DNA of 64,000 nucleotides from Chitinophaga caeni (GCF_002557795.1 NZ_CP023777.1:2613001-2677000); one strand, 5' to 3'; shown: positions 37,691-46,809, counted from the stretch's first letter. Notes: generated from the letters alone by a model not told the origin. Numbers and translations are program-made.

Positions 37691-38119
37691 ATGCAAGCAG
37701 TAAAAAGCGGGGATACCGTTCGTGTTCATTATCACGGTCGCTTAACCAACGGCACTACATTTGATTCTTCAGAAGGTAGACAGCCACTTGAATTTAAAGT
37801 GGGTGCTGGCATGGTTATCAAGGGTTTTGACAACGGTGTGTTGGAAATGAAAGTGGGTGACAAGAAAACTGTTAACATTCCTGTTGGAGAAGCGTACGGT
37901 CCTAAAAACGAGGAAATGGTCATGGATTTCCCGAAAAGTAACTTGCCTGCTGACCTGAATCCCGAAGTAGGTATGGAATTGCAAATGAGCAATCCACAAG
38001 GACAAGTATTCCCTGTAAAAGTGGTAGGCGTAAGCGACGAATTTATCACTTTGGATGCTAACCATCCATTAGCAGGTGAAGATTTGGTTTTCGATATTGA
38101 ATTAGTTGAAATCGTATAA
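37691..38119 (+). CDS. SlyD-like FKBP-type peptidyl-prolyl isomerase
   Basis: 142 residues. The FKBP domain is split by an insert-in-flap domain as in SlyD: VRVHYHGRLTNGTTFDSSEGRQ, then GAGMVIKGFDNGVLEMKVGDKK. The chaperone insert NIPVGEAYGPKNEEM to MELQMSNPQGQVFPVKVV follows, and the end is LDANHPLAGEDLVFDIELVEI. There is no His-rich metal tail, so nickel handling like E. coli SlyD is not expected. It is cytoplasmic, with its own terminator. Confidence 0.93.
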   Translation: MQAVKSGDTVRVHYHGRLTNGTTFDSSEGRQPLEFKVGAGMVIKGFDNGVLEMKVGDKKTVNIPVGEAYGPKNEEMVMDFPKSNLPADLNPEVGMELQMSNPQGQVFPVKVVGVSDEFITLDANHPLAGEDLVFDIELVEIV

Positions 38120-38140
38120 TCTTCGTAAAAACAATATTTT

Positions 38141-38176
38141 AAAGACCGGGTGTATCATGCATGCGGTCTTTTTTTT
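38141..38176 (+). terminator. Terminator of the FKBP gene
   Basis: AAAGACCG (38141) pairs with CGGTCTTT (38164) around a 15-nt loop and runs into eight T. Confidence 0.85.
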
Positions 38177-38210
38177 AGGTTTGATCTTATAAGTTTTGCC
38201 TCGTTGCACC

Positions 38211-39455
38211 ATGAAAAATTATCAATATACAGTCGCAGAAAGATTCATGCGATACGTACAAGTGGATACGCAGTCCGATCCGCTGAGCGATACCTTTCCC
38301 TCTACTGAAAAGCAAAAGAATTTATCCAGGATTTTGGTGGATGAATTGATCGCCATGGGGATTGAAGATGCTCACCTGGATGAATACGGTTACGTATATG
38401 CCACGATACCTTCAAATACTGATAAAAACGTCCCGGTAATTTGTTTCTGCTCGCATGTTGACACTTCCAGCGATTGCAGCGGCGCCAACGTTAAGCCGAT
38501 CGTTCATAAAAACTATCAAGGTGAAGACTTGGTTTTGCCGGATGATAATACGCAAATTATCAAGGCCGAGGAGCACCCCTACTTAAAGGAAAAGTTGGGC
38601 GATGATATTATCACGGCTAGCGGCACAACACTTCTAGGGGCCGATGATAAAGCCGGTGTTGCAGAAATTATGGACGCCGCTAAGTATTTAATGGAACACC
38701 CGGAAGTGAAGCATGGCGCCATCCGCATCCTGTTTACCCCCGATGAAGAGATCGGCCAAGGGGTGAAATATGTGAACATGGAAAAGTTAGGCGCGGAATT
38801 TGGTTATACTATGGACGGCGGTGAATTGGGTTCATTGGAAGATGAGACTTTTTCTGCCGATGCCGTGAAGGTCGTGATCCAAGGCGTGAGCGCCCATCCC
38901 GGTATGGCTAAAGGTAAACTGGTAAGCGCTTTGAAGATTGCTGCCGCCGTTGTAGATGCGCTGCCCAAGGACATTTTAAGCCCGGAAACAACCGAGAAAA
39001 GGCAAGGGTTTATCCACCCTGTTAGGATGCAAGGAACGGTTGAAACGGCTGAAATAGACTTTATTATCCGTGATTTTACGACGCCAGAACTGGAAGCTTT
39101 AGAGTTTTACTTGAGAAAAACAATGGATTCCATCGTGTCAAAATATAAAGGCGCCAGCGCAACTTTCACCGTGACGGAGCAATACCGGAATATGAAAGAG
39201 GTGTTGGACCAATACCCGCAAGTAGCGGCCTATGCTGAAGAAGCGATCAAGCGCGCCGGTATTGAACCGATGAAGATGAGCATCCGCGGTGGAACAGATG
39301 GCTCCAGGCTCAGTTTCATGGGCTTGCCTTGCCCGAATATCTTTACCGGGGAAATGAGCTTCCACAGCAAACATGAATACGTGAGCATCCAGGATATGCA
39401 AAAAGCCGTAGATACCATTGTTCACTTAGTTCAGGTGTGGGAAGAAAAGTCGTAA
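38211..39455 (+). CDS. pepT: Peptidase T (tripeptide aminopeptidase)
   Basis: A 414-residue M20-family metallopeptidase that releases N-terminal residues from tripeptides. The start at 38211 (MKNYQYTVAERFMRYVQVDT) fits the family; the extra codons upstream do not. Metal and catalytic motifs: FCSHVDTSSD, LLGADDKAGVAEI, FTPDEEIGQG, and the closing RGGTDGSRLSFMGLPCPNIFTG. The dimerisation domain lies in the middle. It is cytoplasmic and monocistronic. Confidence 0.96.
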   Translation: MKNYQYTVAERFMRYVQVDTQSDPLSDTFPSTEKQKNLSRILVDELIAMGIEDAHLDEYGYVYATIPSNTDKNVPVICFCSHVDTSSDCSGANVKPIVHKNYQGEDLVLPDDNTQIIKAEEHPYLKEKLGDDIITASGTTLLGADDKAGVAEIMDAAKYLMEHPEVKHGAIRILFTPDEEIGQGVKYVNMEKLGAEFGYTMDGGELGSLEDETFSADAVKVVIQGVSAHPGMAKGKLVSALKIAAAVVDALPKDILSPETTEKRQGFIHPVRMQGTVETAEIDFIIRDFTTPELEALEFYLRKTMDSIVSKYKGASATFTVTEQYRNMKEVLDQYPQVAAYAEEAIKRAGIEPMKMSIRGGTDGSRLSFMGLPCPNIFTGEMSFHSKHEYVSIQDMQKAVDTIVHLVQVWEEKS

Positions 39456-39568
39456 TATGCCAAAAAGCCTGTGCTGTTAAGCGTTTCGAGGTATTGTGAA
39501 CGTCGGGATGCTTTTCGTTAAAATAAATTGTATCTCGATCCGTTTAAGAATAATTATTTTAGTAATTC

Positions 39569-39599
39569 TTTCAACGCTATCCGCGTTTTAATACTTTTG
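39569..39599 (+). promoter_or_regulatory. Promoter of the exbB-exbD pair
   Basis: TTTC (39569-39572), 19 bp, then TACTTTTG (39592-39599) match the Bacteroidota consensus, 19 bp before the ATG at 39619. Confidence 0.5.
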
Positions 39600-39618
39600 C
39601 AAGGTAAAAATAATATAC

Positions 39619-40332
39619 ATGGTATTAGGAATCATTACTTTACTACAGGATACATTATTAGGTGCCAAACCTGATACGGTTGCGCAAGGTATCGACCCGA
39701 ATGTCGCCGCGCAGCAATCCATGAATTTGTGGGACTTATTGTATAAGGGCGGTCCTATTATGATCCCCTTAGCCTTATTGTCTGTAATTGCTGTTTATGT
39801 ATTTGTAGAAAGGTATTTGTATATCAAGAAAGCGGCGCGCCTAGATGATAATTTCATGCCGATGTTGCGTGATTATATCACTGCCGGCAATATTGCCGCC
39901 GCCCGTTCTTTAACCAAGAATACGCAGTCGCCCATTTCCCGCGTTTTGGACAAAGGGGTGCAGCGTATCGGTAAGAAAATCGAAGCCATTGAGAAGTCCA
40001 TGGAGAATGTAGGCAAGTTGGAAGTGTACAAGATGGAGAAAAACCTGGTCATCTTGGCCATCGTGGCGGGTATCGCGCCGATGTTCGGTTTCCTCGGTAC
40101 GATCGCCGGTATGATCCAAACATTCTACCGTATCTCTATCACCAACGATATCACCCTGGGCGCTATCGCTGACGGTATTTACGTGAAGATGGTGACTTCT
40201 GCCACGGGTTTGATCATCGGTATTATCGCGTATATCGGTTATAGCTTCCTGAACGCGCAGATCGATAAAGTAGTGAACAAGATGGAGGGTGCTTCCGCGG
40301 AATTTATTGACATTCTGCAAGAGCCAAGCTGA
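39619..40332 (+). CDS. exbB: ExbB/TolQ/MotA-family proton channel protein
   Basis: 237 residues with three hydrophobic helices in the ExbB arrangement. TM1 is IMIPLALLSVIAVYVFVERYLY. The long cytoplasmic loop has the family's helical stretch. APMFGFLGTIAGMIQTFY and TSATGLIIGIIAYIGYSFL form the channel pair. With ExbD it converts proton flux into force for TonB-type transport or envelope maintenance. The N-terminal 35 residues are unusual for ExbB, and a start at the later ATG (39721) is possible. exbD follows 62 bp later. Confidence 0.9.
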   Translation: MVLGIITLLQDTLLGAKPDTVAQGIDPNVAAQQSMNLWDLLYKGGPIMIPLALLSVIAVYVFVERYLYIKKAARLDDNFMPMLRDYITAGNIAAARSLTKNTQSPISRVLDKGVQRIGKKIEAIEKSMENVGKLEVYKMEKNLVILAIVAGIAPMFGFLGTIAGMIQTFYRISITNDITLGAIADGIYVKMVTSATGLIIGIIAYIGYSFLNAQIDKVVNKMEGASAEFIDILQEPS

Positions 40333-40394
40333 TCATGATGAGCGATTCTTACCCTTGCTGGTAGCACTTCTTAAATAATAAATGATTCGATTTT

Positions 40395-40799
40395 ATGAAT
40401 ATACGTAGGCGAAGGAAAAATGCGGTAGAAGTACATAACTCGGCTTTGAACGACATCCTGTTCATCTTGCTGCTGTTTTTCTTGATCGTATCTACATTGG
40501 CCAATCCCAATGTGATCAAGCTTACCTTGCCAAAAGCTAAAACGAACACCAAGGCCAAACAAACGGTCGTGGTTAGCATCGATAATAACCACGAGTTCTT
40601 TATCGGCACCACCAAGGTGGCTTTCGATGATTTAAAAGCAGCATTGGTTCCTACCTTGGCCCGTGAAAATGTAGATCCAACCATCGTGATCAATGCCGAA
40701 AAATCGGTACCGATCGAAGAAGTAGTAAAAGTGATGGAGATCGCGAGGGAGTTAGGTGTTAGGGTCGTATTGGCTACGGCAAACCCGCAAAGCAATTAA
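40395..40799 (+). CDS. exbD: ExbD/TolR-family protein
   Basis: 134 residues: cytoplasmic basic N-terminus MNIRRRRKNAVEVHNS, one TM with the essential proton-carrying Asp in ALNDILFILLLFFLIVS, then a periplasmic domain (VIKLTLPKAKTNTKAK, DPTIVINAEKSVPIEEVVKVM). It partners the ExbB gene upstream. ExbB/ExbD pairs power SusC-type TonB-dependent transporters such as the one at 57.8 kb; no TonB gene is in the window. Confidence 0.91.
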   Translation: MNIRRRRKNAVEVHNSALNDILFILLLFFLIVSTLANPNVIKLTLPKAKTNTKAKQTVVVSIDNNHEFFIGTTKVAFDDLKAALVPTLARENVDPTIVINAEKSVPIEEVVKVMEIARELGVRVVLATANPQSN

Positions 40800-40811
40800 G
40801 AAATTAAAATA

Positions 40812-40839
40812 GGTTGGCGGCTATTTCCGGCCGCTAACC
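40812..40839. terminator. Shared terminator hairpin between exbD and prmC
   Basis: GGTTGGCGGC pairs with GCCGCTAACC with one wobble. It overlaps the prmC stop codon. The minus-strand side is followed by TATTTTAATTT, so it probably ends prmC and may also end exbD. Confidence 0.6.
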
Positions 40840-41675
40840 ATCCTGTCTTTCCCGAAAATATCCTGCTTCCTCAAAACGTTGTGAAAACCGGCATCGTGCA
40901 AGCAGCCTTCCACCTCTGGAGCATGTGCCTCGTTGATCTCGAAGAAAATTTTACCCCCTTTCCTTAATTTTTCCATAGCTATTGACGCAATCGTTCTATA
41001 GAATAACATCGGGTCATGATCCGGTACAAACAAGGCTATGCCCGGCTCATAATCCAAAACATTCTTTTGCATCTGCTTTTTTTCCGACTCCTTGATATAA
41101 GGTGGATTACTAACAATAATATCGAATGTTGGTAACTGCTCCAAGGCATTGGCCCGCAAAATATCTTGCCCGGTAAAGTTCACCTCGACTTGTAATTGCT
41201 CGGCATTTTTCCGGGCCACTTCCAAAGCTGTTTCACTTAGGTCGATCCCGTAAACATTTGCGGCTTCCCAATGTTTTTTTATGGAGATGGGAATGCAGCC
41301 GCTGCCGGTGCCTATATCGATGATGTTTACCTCGCCGTGCATCGTATGTTGCTCTTCCAGTACCCATGATACCAGTTCTTCTGTTTCCGGTCTAGGTATC
41401 AGCACATGTTGGTTTACATAAAACTGCATCCCGTAAAACCAGGCCGCCTCGATAATATACTGTAGCGGTTGATGCGCCAAAAGGGACTGGATAGCCAGTA
41501 ATAACTTCGCTTCCTGGGAAGCATCCAGGCTTTCATCTTTGAACAGGATGCGGTCCATCTTGTTGTAACCGCTGATGTGTTCAAGCAGGATATTAGCTAT
41601 GGTGGCTGATTCCCGGCTGTCATAGATCGATTGCAACTGTTGGAGTGCGAAGGCAAAAGCAGATTGTATCGTCAT
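40821..41675 (-). CDS. prmC: Peptide chain release factor N5-glutamine methyltransferase
   Basis: Methylates the GGQ glutamine of release factors RF1/RF2. 284 residues from the ATG at 41675 (MTIQSAFAFALQQLQSIYD). The longer frame to 41726 overlaps the promoter region of ribD and is rejected. Motifs: VLIPRPETEELVSWVLEE, IIDIGTGSGCIPISIKKHW (SAM site) and DIIVSNPPYIKESE with the NPPY glutamine-binding motif. It is divergent from ribD with a 66-bp spacer. Confidence 0.95.
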   Translation of the reverse strand: MTIQSAFAFALQQLQSIYDSRESATIANILLEHISGYNKMDRILFKDESLDASQEAKLLLAIQSLLAHQPLQYIIEAAWFYGMQFYVNQHVLIPRPETEELVSWVLEEQHTMHGEVNIIDIGTGSGCIPISIKKHWEAANVYGIDLSETALEVARKNAEQLQVEVNFTGQDILRANALEQLPTFDIIVSNPPYIKESEKKQMQKNVLDYEPGIALFVPDHDPMLFYRTIASIAMEKLRKGGKIFFEINEAHAPEVEGCLHDAGFHNVLRKQDIFGKDRMVSGRK

Positions 41676-41693
41676 ATGGAGAAAAATGAATGG

Positions 41694-41723
41694 CTTGAAA
41701 CTCGGTATGAAACAATATTTTTG
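41694..41723 (+). promoter_or_regulatory. Promoter of ribD
   Basis: CTTG (41694-41697), 18 bp, then TATTTTTG (41716-41723) lie 18 bp before the ribD ATG at 41742. The -7 box is perfect and the -33 box imperfect. Confidence 0.45.
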
Positions 41724-41741
41724 CAAACATAATCAATCATC

Positions 41742-42797
41742 ATGACAGCAGCACCCGATCACGAAATATTTATGAAACGATGTATTGAACTGGCCAGGAT
41801 GGGCGAGGGCAGGGTAATGCCTAACCCGATGGTGGGGGCAGTACTCGTGCATGAAGGGCGGATCATCGGGGAAGGTTACCATGAATGGTACGGTCATGCA
41901 CATGCAGAGGTGAACTGTGTGAAAAATGTTGCCTCGGTTGACCGCGTATTGATTCCTTTGGCCACGATGTACGTGAGCTTGGAACCTTGCGCGCATCATG
42001 GCAAAACACCGCCCTGCGCGGATTTAATTGTTAACGAGAAAATCCCGGAGGTCGTAATAGGCTGTATCGATACCTTCTCTGAAGTTAGCGGCCATGGTAT
42101 TAAGAAGATGAAAGCAGCGGGGATTCAAGTCATTACAGGTGTGTTGGAACAGGAATGCCGGGATCTGAACCGGCGGTTTTTCACGTTCCATGAACGTTCC
42201 CGGCCTTATATAATCTTAAAATGGGCGCAAACTGCCGATGGTTATATCGGCACGCTGGATAGGAAAGCGATGAAGGTTTCCAACAGCTTCACGGATCGCT
42301 GGGTACATAGGTGGAGAAGCCAGGAAGCGGCCATCCTGGTGGGTCCGAAAACGGCAATAGAAGATAATCCTTCGCTGAATACCCGTTTATGGCCGGGAGC
42401 ATCTCCTATTAGGATTATTCTCGATCCTTTTTTGGGAGTACCTACTACGCATAACGTATTTAACAACGCCGTTAAAACCATCGTGGTCACTGAAAAAATG
42501 GGGCAGGAAAAAGGGGTGGAATATTGGCCGATACCTTTCGATGAGGCGCTGTTGCCTAAGCTGATGGAGATGTTACACGGGCGAAACTTACAAAGCATCC
42601 TGGTAGAAGGTGGTGCGAAGACTTTACAGCAGTTTATCGATAGGGGACTATGGGATGAAGCCCGCGTAATCATTTCAAAAAATGCGGCAGGTTCCGGTTG
42701 GCGTGCCCCCGTATTAACCGGTGAACCCGTTTTGCAGGAACAGGTGAGCCTGGATGCCGACAATATTTATATCTACAGAAATAGAAGGGATTATTAA
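41742..42797 (+). CDS. ribD: Bifunctional diaminohydroxyphosphoribosylaminopyrimidine deaminase / 5-amino-6-(5-phosphoribosylamino)uracil reductase
   Basis: Two riboflavin-pathway activities in 351 residues. The N-terminal deaminase has the zinc site H54-A-E56 in GHAHAEVNC and cysteines C83 and C92 in EPCAHHGKTPPCADL. The C-terminal reductase begins near residue 150 (RPYIILKWAQTADGYIG) and includes VGPKTAIEDNPSLNTR and ILVEGGAKTLQQFID. The downstream YigZ-family gene begins 2 bp after its stop. Other rib genes are not in the window. Confidence 0.96.
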   Translation: MTAAPDHEIFMKRCIELARMGEGRVMPNPMVGAVLVHEGRIIGEGYHEWYGHAHAEVNCVKNVASVDRVLIPLATMYVSLEPCAHHGKTPPCADLIVNEKIPEVVIGCIDTFSEVSGHGIKKMKAAGIQVITGVLEQECRDLNRRFFTFHERSRPYIILKWAQTADGYIGTLDRKAMKVSNSFTDRWVHRWRSQEAAILVGPKTAIEDNPSLNTRLWPGASPIRIILDPFLGVPTTHNVFNNAVKTIVVTEKMGQEKGVEYWPIPFDEALLPKLMEMLHGRNLQSILVEGGAKTLQQFIDRGLWDEARVIISKNAAGSGWRAPVLTGEPVLQEQVSLDADNIYIYRNRRDY

Positions 42798-42799
42798 AC

Positions 42800-43402
42800 A
42801 TGACTGATACCGATATTTTTTATACCATCGAGAAAAAAGCTATTGCCGAGTTTAAAGATCGCGGCAGTAAGTTCCTGGCATACGCGTTTCCAGTTACTAC
42901 GGCAGAGCAGGTGAAAGAATGTTTACAGGAAGTGAAAAAGGAACACCCGAAAGCTACGCATCATTGCTATGCTTACCGCTTGGGTACGGATGGCAACCAA
43001 TTCAGGGCTAATGATGATGGAGAGCCTTCAGGTTCAGCCGGGAAGCCGATCTTGGGGCAAATTGACAGTAAGCAGTTAACGGATACCTTGGTCATAGTAG
43101 TACGCTATTTCGGCGGTACTTTGCTCGGGGTGCCGGGCCTGATCAATGCATATAAGATGAGTACCGCATTAGTACTTCAATTAACGCCGGTCATCCAGAA
43201 AAATGTTGAAGTCGTTTACCGCCTCACCTTTGATTATACGATCCTGAACGATGTGATGACGATTGTTAAACAGCAACATTGTACGGTCATCTCGCAAGAG
43301 TTGCAATTGTTTTGTACAATGAATATCGGTATTCCTAAAGCGAACCTGGAGTTGTGTTTGCTAAGGCTGGGGGATATTCATAACCTGGAGATCGAGGGCT
43401 AG
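42800..43402 (+). CDS. YigZ/IMPACT family protein
   Basis: 200 residues. The N-terminal UPF0029/IMPACT domain shows FKDRGSKFLAYAFPV, THHCYAYRLG, the diagnostic ANDDGEPSGSAGKPILGQI and VVRYFGGTLLGVPGLINAY. A smaller ferredoxin-fold C-terminal domain (about 135-200) follows. The bacterial function is not established; the eukaryotic relative IMPACT regulates Gcn2. It is translationally linked to ribD, with a 2-bp gap. Confidence 0.9.
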   Translation: MTDTDIFYTIEKKAIAEFKDRGSKFLAYAFPVTTAEQVKECLQEVKKEHPKATHHCYAYRLGTDGNQFRANDDGEPSGSAGKPILGQIDSKQLTDTLVIVVRYFGGTLLGVPGLINAYKMSTALVLQLTPVIQKNVEVVYRLTFDYTILNDVMTIVKQQHCTVISQELQLFCTMNIGIPKANLELCLLRLGDIHNLEIEG

Positions 43403-43625
43403 TTGGGGAATGAGAGTTGTCATTGTATTTTAATAGGATGAGCATAAGTCCTTAATCATACGTTAAAGATGTATGGAATCAAATTTGAATTAGAATGCGG
43501 GAATACTAAAACTTGGTAATAAATTGGATTGATGGCTTCAACAGTACGCCGGAATATAAACCCTTAACCTACAGCGTTTGTTTTATGACCACAATCCTGA
43601 AAATTGCAATAGTACACTTCAATCA

Positions 43626-44885
43626 CTATTCACCTGTTTTATCTTCAAGCTCCTTTAACCTCGCATTAAACAACCCCTGCAACAAATTCGACAATTGACG
43701 CCTATTACCATTCAAATGAATCGTGCGATGGTAATGCCAAGCCGATTTTCCTTTGCCGAGTTGTTGAATCGGGGCATATGTCGTAACTGCCAAATACGGG
43801 CGCGTAGAAATACTATCCTCGATCTTCCCGGAGTTTTTGAGCGTTAATATAGGTCCATCAACCATAAACTGATCCCCATCATACTGCAATGGAAAATACC
43901 ATCCAGAACGCGGTGCCTTGGAGAATTGTATAATAGTTAAGGTTTGTAGATTTCCGTTATAAATACCGATGAAATTCATCGCGGCAGAAAATGGTACTTG
44001 TATTCTTGATGCCAAGCTATCTCCAAGCGGGAATGCTAAAATCCTGTTGTTGATCAAACGGCAACCAGGGAAAGTATCTCCATCCCATTTTATCAAGCTT
44101 TCAACCTCTTTTAATGATTTGAACTTCTTATTCAACGGAATTAACGCCACCATTGGACTATCTATTGGAAACATACCCTTCACCCGCATGCTGATACTCC
44201 CATGAGCGGTGTCCCAACGATGCTCACCGGTATTAGTGAGTATATTCTCACTTTCAAAAGCAACCGCTTTTACAGCCCTGGGAATATCTATGCCTAAAAA
44301 ATTTGACACATCTCTTCTTGCGATGATTCGGAGATTTCTTTTCAGTTTTAAAGCTGTAGCAATACTATCATCCTGCAAAAAATTCAGCGTTTTTTCCAAG
44401 GATATTTCAGACTTGGATTGGTGGATAAGACGGAAGCTCGCCGTATCCAATCCCGTGGCTTCAAAACCATGCAAGTTATCGAGGGAATGAACGCCTGTAT
44501 CGCCGGGTATTTTTTGAAACAATAAGTTTACCTGGTCTTCGCCACCCCAGTTCGAATTATAGGATTGAGGCATCAGTTGTGCCACCAGGTCAAAATGCAA
44601 CCAACCGTAGCTATCGCCACCCTGCAGCAGCGAACTTGTCAGCACGCGGGCATTCCATTTTGGCGCCAAGGCAATGCCGGCATCACCCGTACTATCTCTT
44701 AATTGAATAATCGGAACATGTTGACCAAGGTAATCTACCGCCACTTGATAAGGTTGATCTTCGTGCAAGGTATCGCCATTTAATATGGGCAACTTGGCAT
44801 GGAACCTGCTCGGTTTATTTTCCTGGCAAGCAATAAATCCTAAAAGGAAAATTAAGGCTATGCAATAGTTCGCGAATTTTTTCAT
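43626..44885 (-). CDS. Lipoprotein of unknown function
   Basis: 419 residues from the ATG at 44885 (MKKFANYCIALIFLLGFIAC), with the lipobox FIAC at about residue 20; a TTG two codons earlier is not needed. It is not confidently placed in a family. The mature protein is a beta-rich globular domain: PILNGDTLHEDQPYQVAVDYLG, APKWNARVLTSSLLQGGDSYGWLHFDL, LPQSYNSNWGGEDQ-like and GWYFPLQYDGDQFMVDGPIL. The arrangement resembles galactose-mutarotase-fold proteins that accompany sugar metabolism, but this is a guess. The start codon directly follows the T-tract of the preceding terminator. Confidence 0.72.
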   Translation of the reverse strand: MKKFANYCIALIFLLGFIACQENKPSRFHAKLPILNGDTLHEDQPYQVAVDYLGQHVPIIQLRDSTGDAGIALAPKWNARVLTSSLLQGGDSYGWLHFDLVAQLMPQSYNSNWGGEDQVNLLFQKIPGDTGVHSLDNLHGFEATGLDTASFRLIHQSKSEISLEKTLNFLQDDSIATALKLKRNLRIIARRDVSNFLGIDIPRAVKAVAFESENILTNTGEHRWDTAHGSISMRVKGMFPIDSPMVALIPLNKKFKSLKEVESLIKWDGDTFPGCRLINNRILAFPLGDSLASRIQVPFSAAMNFIGIYNGNLQTLTIIQFSKAPRSGWYFPLQYDGDQFMVDGPILTLKNSGKIEDSISTRPYLAVTTYAPIQQLGKGKSAWHYHRTIHLNGNRRQLSNLLQGLFNARLKELEDKTGE

Positions 44886-44889
44886 GCGC

Positions 44890-44925
44890 AAAAAAAATCC
44901 CGGTGAGCATCTAATTTCACCGGGA
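44890..44925 (-). terminator. Terminator of the 3-hydroxyacyl-CoA dehydrogenase gene
   Basis: On the minus strand TCCCGGTGA pairs with TCACCGGGA and is followed by ATTTTTTTTGC. The T-tract ends 5 bp from the next ATG (44885). Confidence 0.8.
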
Positions 44926-44932
44926 AGATAAT

Positions 44933-45826
44933 TTATTTCTTGGAAAACATCGGGCTAACGACCAAGTCCTTACTACCCGGTGTGTACTTATAAAACCCTT
45001 CCCCGCTTTTCGCGCCGAGATACCCGGCTGTTACCATGTTTGTTAATAATGGACATGGTGCATACTTAGGGTTACCGAAACCTTGATATAAAACTTCCAG
45101 GATAGATTTACATACATCCAGCCCTATAAAGTCCGCCAGTTGTAATGGACCCATCGGGTGTGCCATGCCCAGCTTCATCACGGTATCAATTTCTTCTACT
45201 CCAGCCACTCCTTCATACAATGAATATATTGCTTCGTTAATCATCGGCATCAGGATGCGGTTGGCAATAAACCCGGGATAGTCATTCACGGTGCAGGGAA
45301 CCTTACCGAGTTTTTTAGATAATTCCGTAATCTGTTCAGATACGACCTTGTCGGTAGCGTAGCCATTGATGATTTCCACTAATTTCATCACGGGTACCGG
45401 GTTCATAAAGTGCATCCCGATAACTTTTCCCGGCCTCTTGGTTACCGCGGCAATTTTCGTGATGGATATAGACGAAGTATTGGATGCCAGTATCGCATCT
45501 GCCGGGGCATAAGTATCCAGTTGCTTGAATATTTCCAGTTTCAGGGTGGTGTTTTCAGTGGCAGCTTCTACAACGAGTGCTGCTTCACTGACGCCATCGC
45601 TCATATTGGTATGGGTAGTAATGTTTGTTAAAGTTTGGGATTTCTCCGCTTCCGTGATGGTTCCTTTCGCTATTTGTCGATCTAAGTTCTTAGCGATGGT
45701 GGCCAGGGCTTTTTCTAAGGCTTTCTCCGATACATCTACCAGGTTTACCCGGAAACCGTTTTGGGCAAAAACGTGGGCAATACCATTACCCATCGTTCCG
45801 GCGCCAATTACCGATACTTTTTGCAT
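44933..45826 (-). CDS. 3-hydroxybutyryl-CoA / 3-hydroxyacyl-CoA dehydrogenase
   Basis: 297 residues, the length of stand-alone short-chain 3-hydroxyacyl-CoA dehydrogenases (Hbd/PaaH). NAD site VIGAGTMGNGIAHVFAQNGF. Catalytic H139 and E151 lie in GMHFMNPVPVMKLVEII, and VNDYPGFIANRILMPMINEA follows, as in the family. It oxidises L-3-hydroxyacyl-CoA with NAD+, or the reverse. A role in fatty-acid, amino-acid or aromatic degradation, or in butanoate metabolism, cannot be chosen from the neighbours. It is cytoplasmic. Confidence 0.94.
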   Translation of the reverse strand: MQKVSVIGAGTMGNGIAHVFAQNGFRVNLVDVSEKALEKALATIAKNLDRQIAKGTITEAEKSQTLTNITTHTNMSDGVSEAALVVEAATENTTLKLEIFKQLDTYAPADAILASNTSSISITKIAAVTKRPGKVIGMHFMNPVPVMKLVEIINGYATDKVVSEQITELSKKLGKVPCTVNDYPGFIANRILMPMINEAIYSLYEGVAGVEEIDTVMKLGMAHPMGPLQLADFIGLDVCKSILEVLYQGFGNPKYAPCPLLTNMVTAGYLGAKSGEGFYKYTPGSKDLVVSPMFSKK

Positions 45827-45932
45827 TGTTTTGATGAATCTAAATGATGATAAAATTGATTTTGTCGTCTATGATTATATGCAACAATACAAATTTATCC
45901 CCATATGACCATCGGTGTCATGAAGTGTAAAG

Positions 45933-46571
45933 TTAATCTTGCCGTTTGAAATCGCCGCGCTTCCAGGCATCGAGGAATTGCGCCCAGGCGAGTGGATTAA
46001 ATATGTTTTGCGGTGGCACCTGGCCGGCATAATACAAAGATTGTTGTTGCTTGCGCATCAGGCTGTTGAAGTTTTCCCCGCCATCGTATGGCATGTAACG
46101 TGAAAGGGCGCGCATTTTGGCCCTATCGGTATTTTTCCGCGCAATTTCGTATGCATCATCCGGTATATCCATGCTGGTGAAGATCCTTTCCACGTCTTTT
46201 CGGCTCGGGTATGGCCGGATCACCGTCACGGGCAAATGCACGGTATCTTCTGTCAGCAATTGTAGCATGGAAAAATTGCTACCGACGAGGTCGAGGGGGA
46301 TCTTGTAATCCTTTTTATGAAATCCTACCGCGGAAAAAGATAAAGTATCTCCTTTGAACGCCACGATGGAAAAAATTCCAGCTGCATTGGAAACCGTACC
46401 ACGATTTTGTCCTTTCACGAGGATACTCACTGCCGGAACGGCCCTCAAGCTATCGGAAGTCATCGTGATTCCAGAAATTTGAATCACGCTATCGCGGAAA
46501 TCCGTGATTTGTGCCGATGCCAGTATAGGAGCTAAAAATAGTGATAACAGTATGTAGATTTTTTTCATCAT
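45933..46571 (-). CDS. Secreted protein with carboxypeptidase-like regulatory domain
   Basis: 212 residues: signal peptide MMKKIYILLSLFLAPILASAQ, then one carboxypeptidase D regulatory-like beta-sandwich (about 30-110) with ISGITMTSDSLRAVPAVSIL, GTVSNAAGIFSIVAFKGD and LSFSAVGFHKKDYKIPL. The same module opens SusC proteins. The C-terminal half (VIRPYPSRKDVERIFTSMD, then YMPYDGGENFNSLMRKQQQ) belongs to a Bacteroidota-specific group without known function. It is probably periplasmic or outer-membrane associated. Confidence 0.82.
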   Translation of the reverse strand: MMKKIYILLSLFLAPILASAQITDFRDSVIQISGITMTSDSLRAVPAVSILVKGQNRGTVSNAAGIFSIVAFKGDTLSFSAVGFHKKDYKIPLDLVGSNFSMLQLLTEDTVHLPVTVIRPYPSRKDVERIFTSMDIPDDAYEIARKNTDRAKMRALSRYMPYDGGENFNSLMRKQQQSLYYAGQVPPQNIFNPLAWAQFLDAWKRGDFKRQD

Positions 46572-46578
46572 GCCAGCT

Positions 46579-46586
46579 CAAAGGTA
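46579..46586 (-). promoter_or_regulatory. -7 box upstream of the regulatory-domain protein
   Basis: On the minus strand TACCTTTG matches TAnnTTTG only 7 bp before the ATG at 46571, so the transcript would be nearly leaderless. The possible -33 box is TTCG at 17-bp spacing. Confidence 0.35.
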
Positions 46587-46745
46587 CTTTATTTATATTG
46601 CCGCGAACCCCTTGGGATATTGTTGCCGTAGGCCCCGGTTGAATTTAACGGTGGAATGACAAATCTACAATTTTCTTAATAGACAAACCTTTTTGAAGTG
46701 TTGGATGGTCATATTCTTGTATTAGTTCTGCCTTCTCACAATCTT

Positions 46746-46779
46746 ATTGTCAAATTAAAAGTCAATTGGGTTAACTTTG
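46746..46779 (+). promoter_or_regulatory. Promoter of mrp
   Basis: ATTG (46746-46749), 22 bp, then TAACTTTG (46772-46779). The -7 box is perfect, with the ATG at 46810 30 bp downstream. Confidence 0.45.
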
Positions 46780-46809
46780 TACCCTGGAAACTAATTTTAA
46801 CAACAATTT

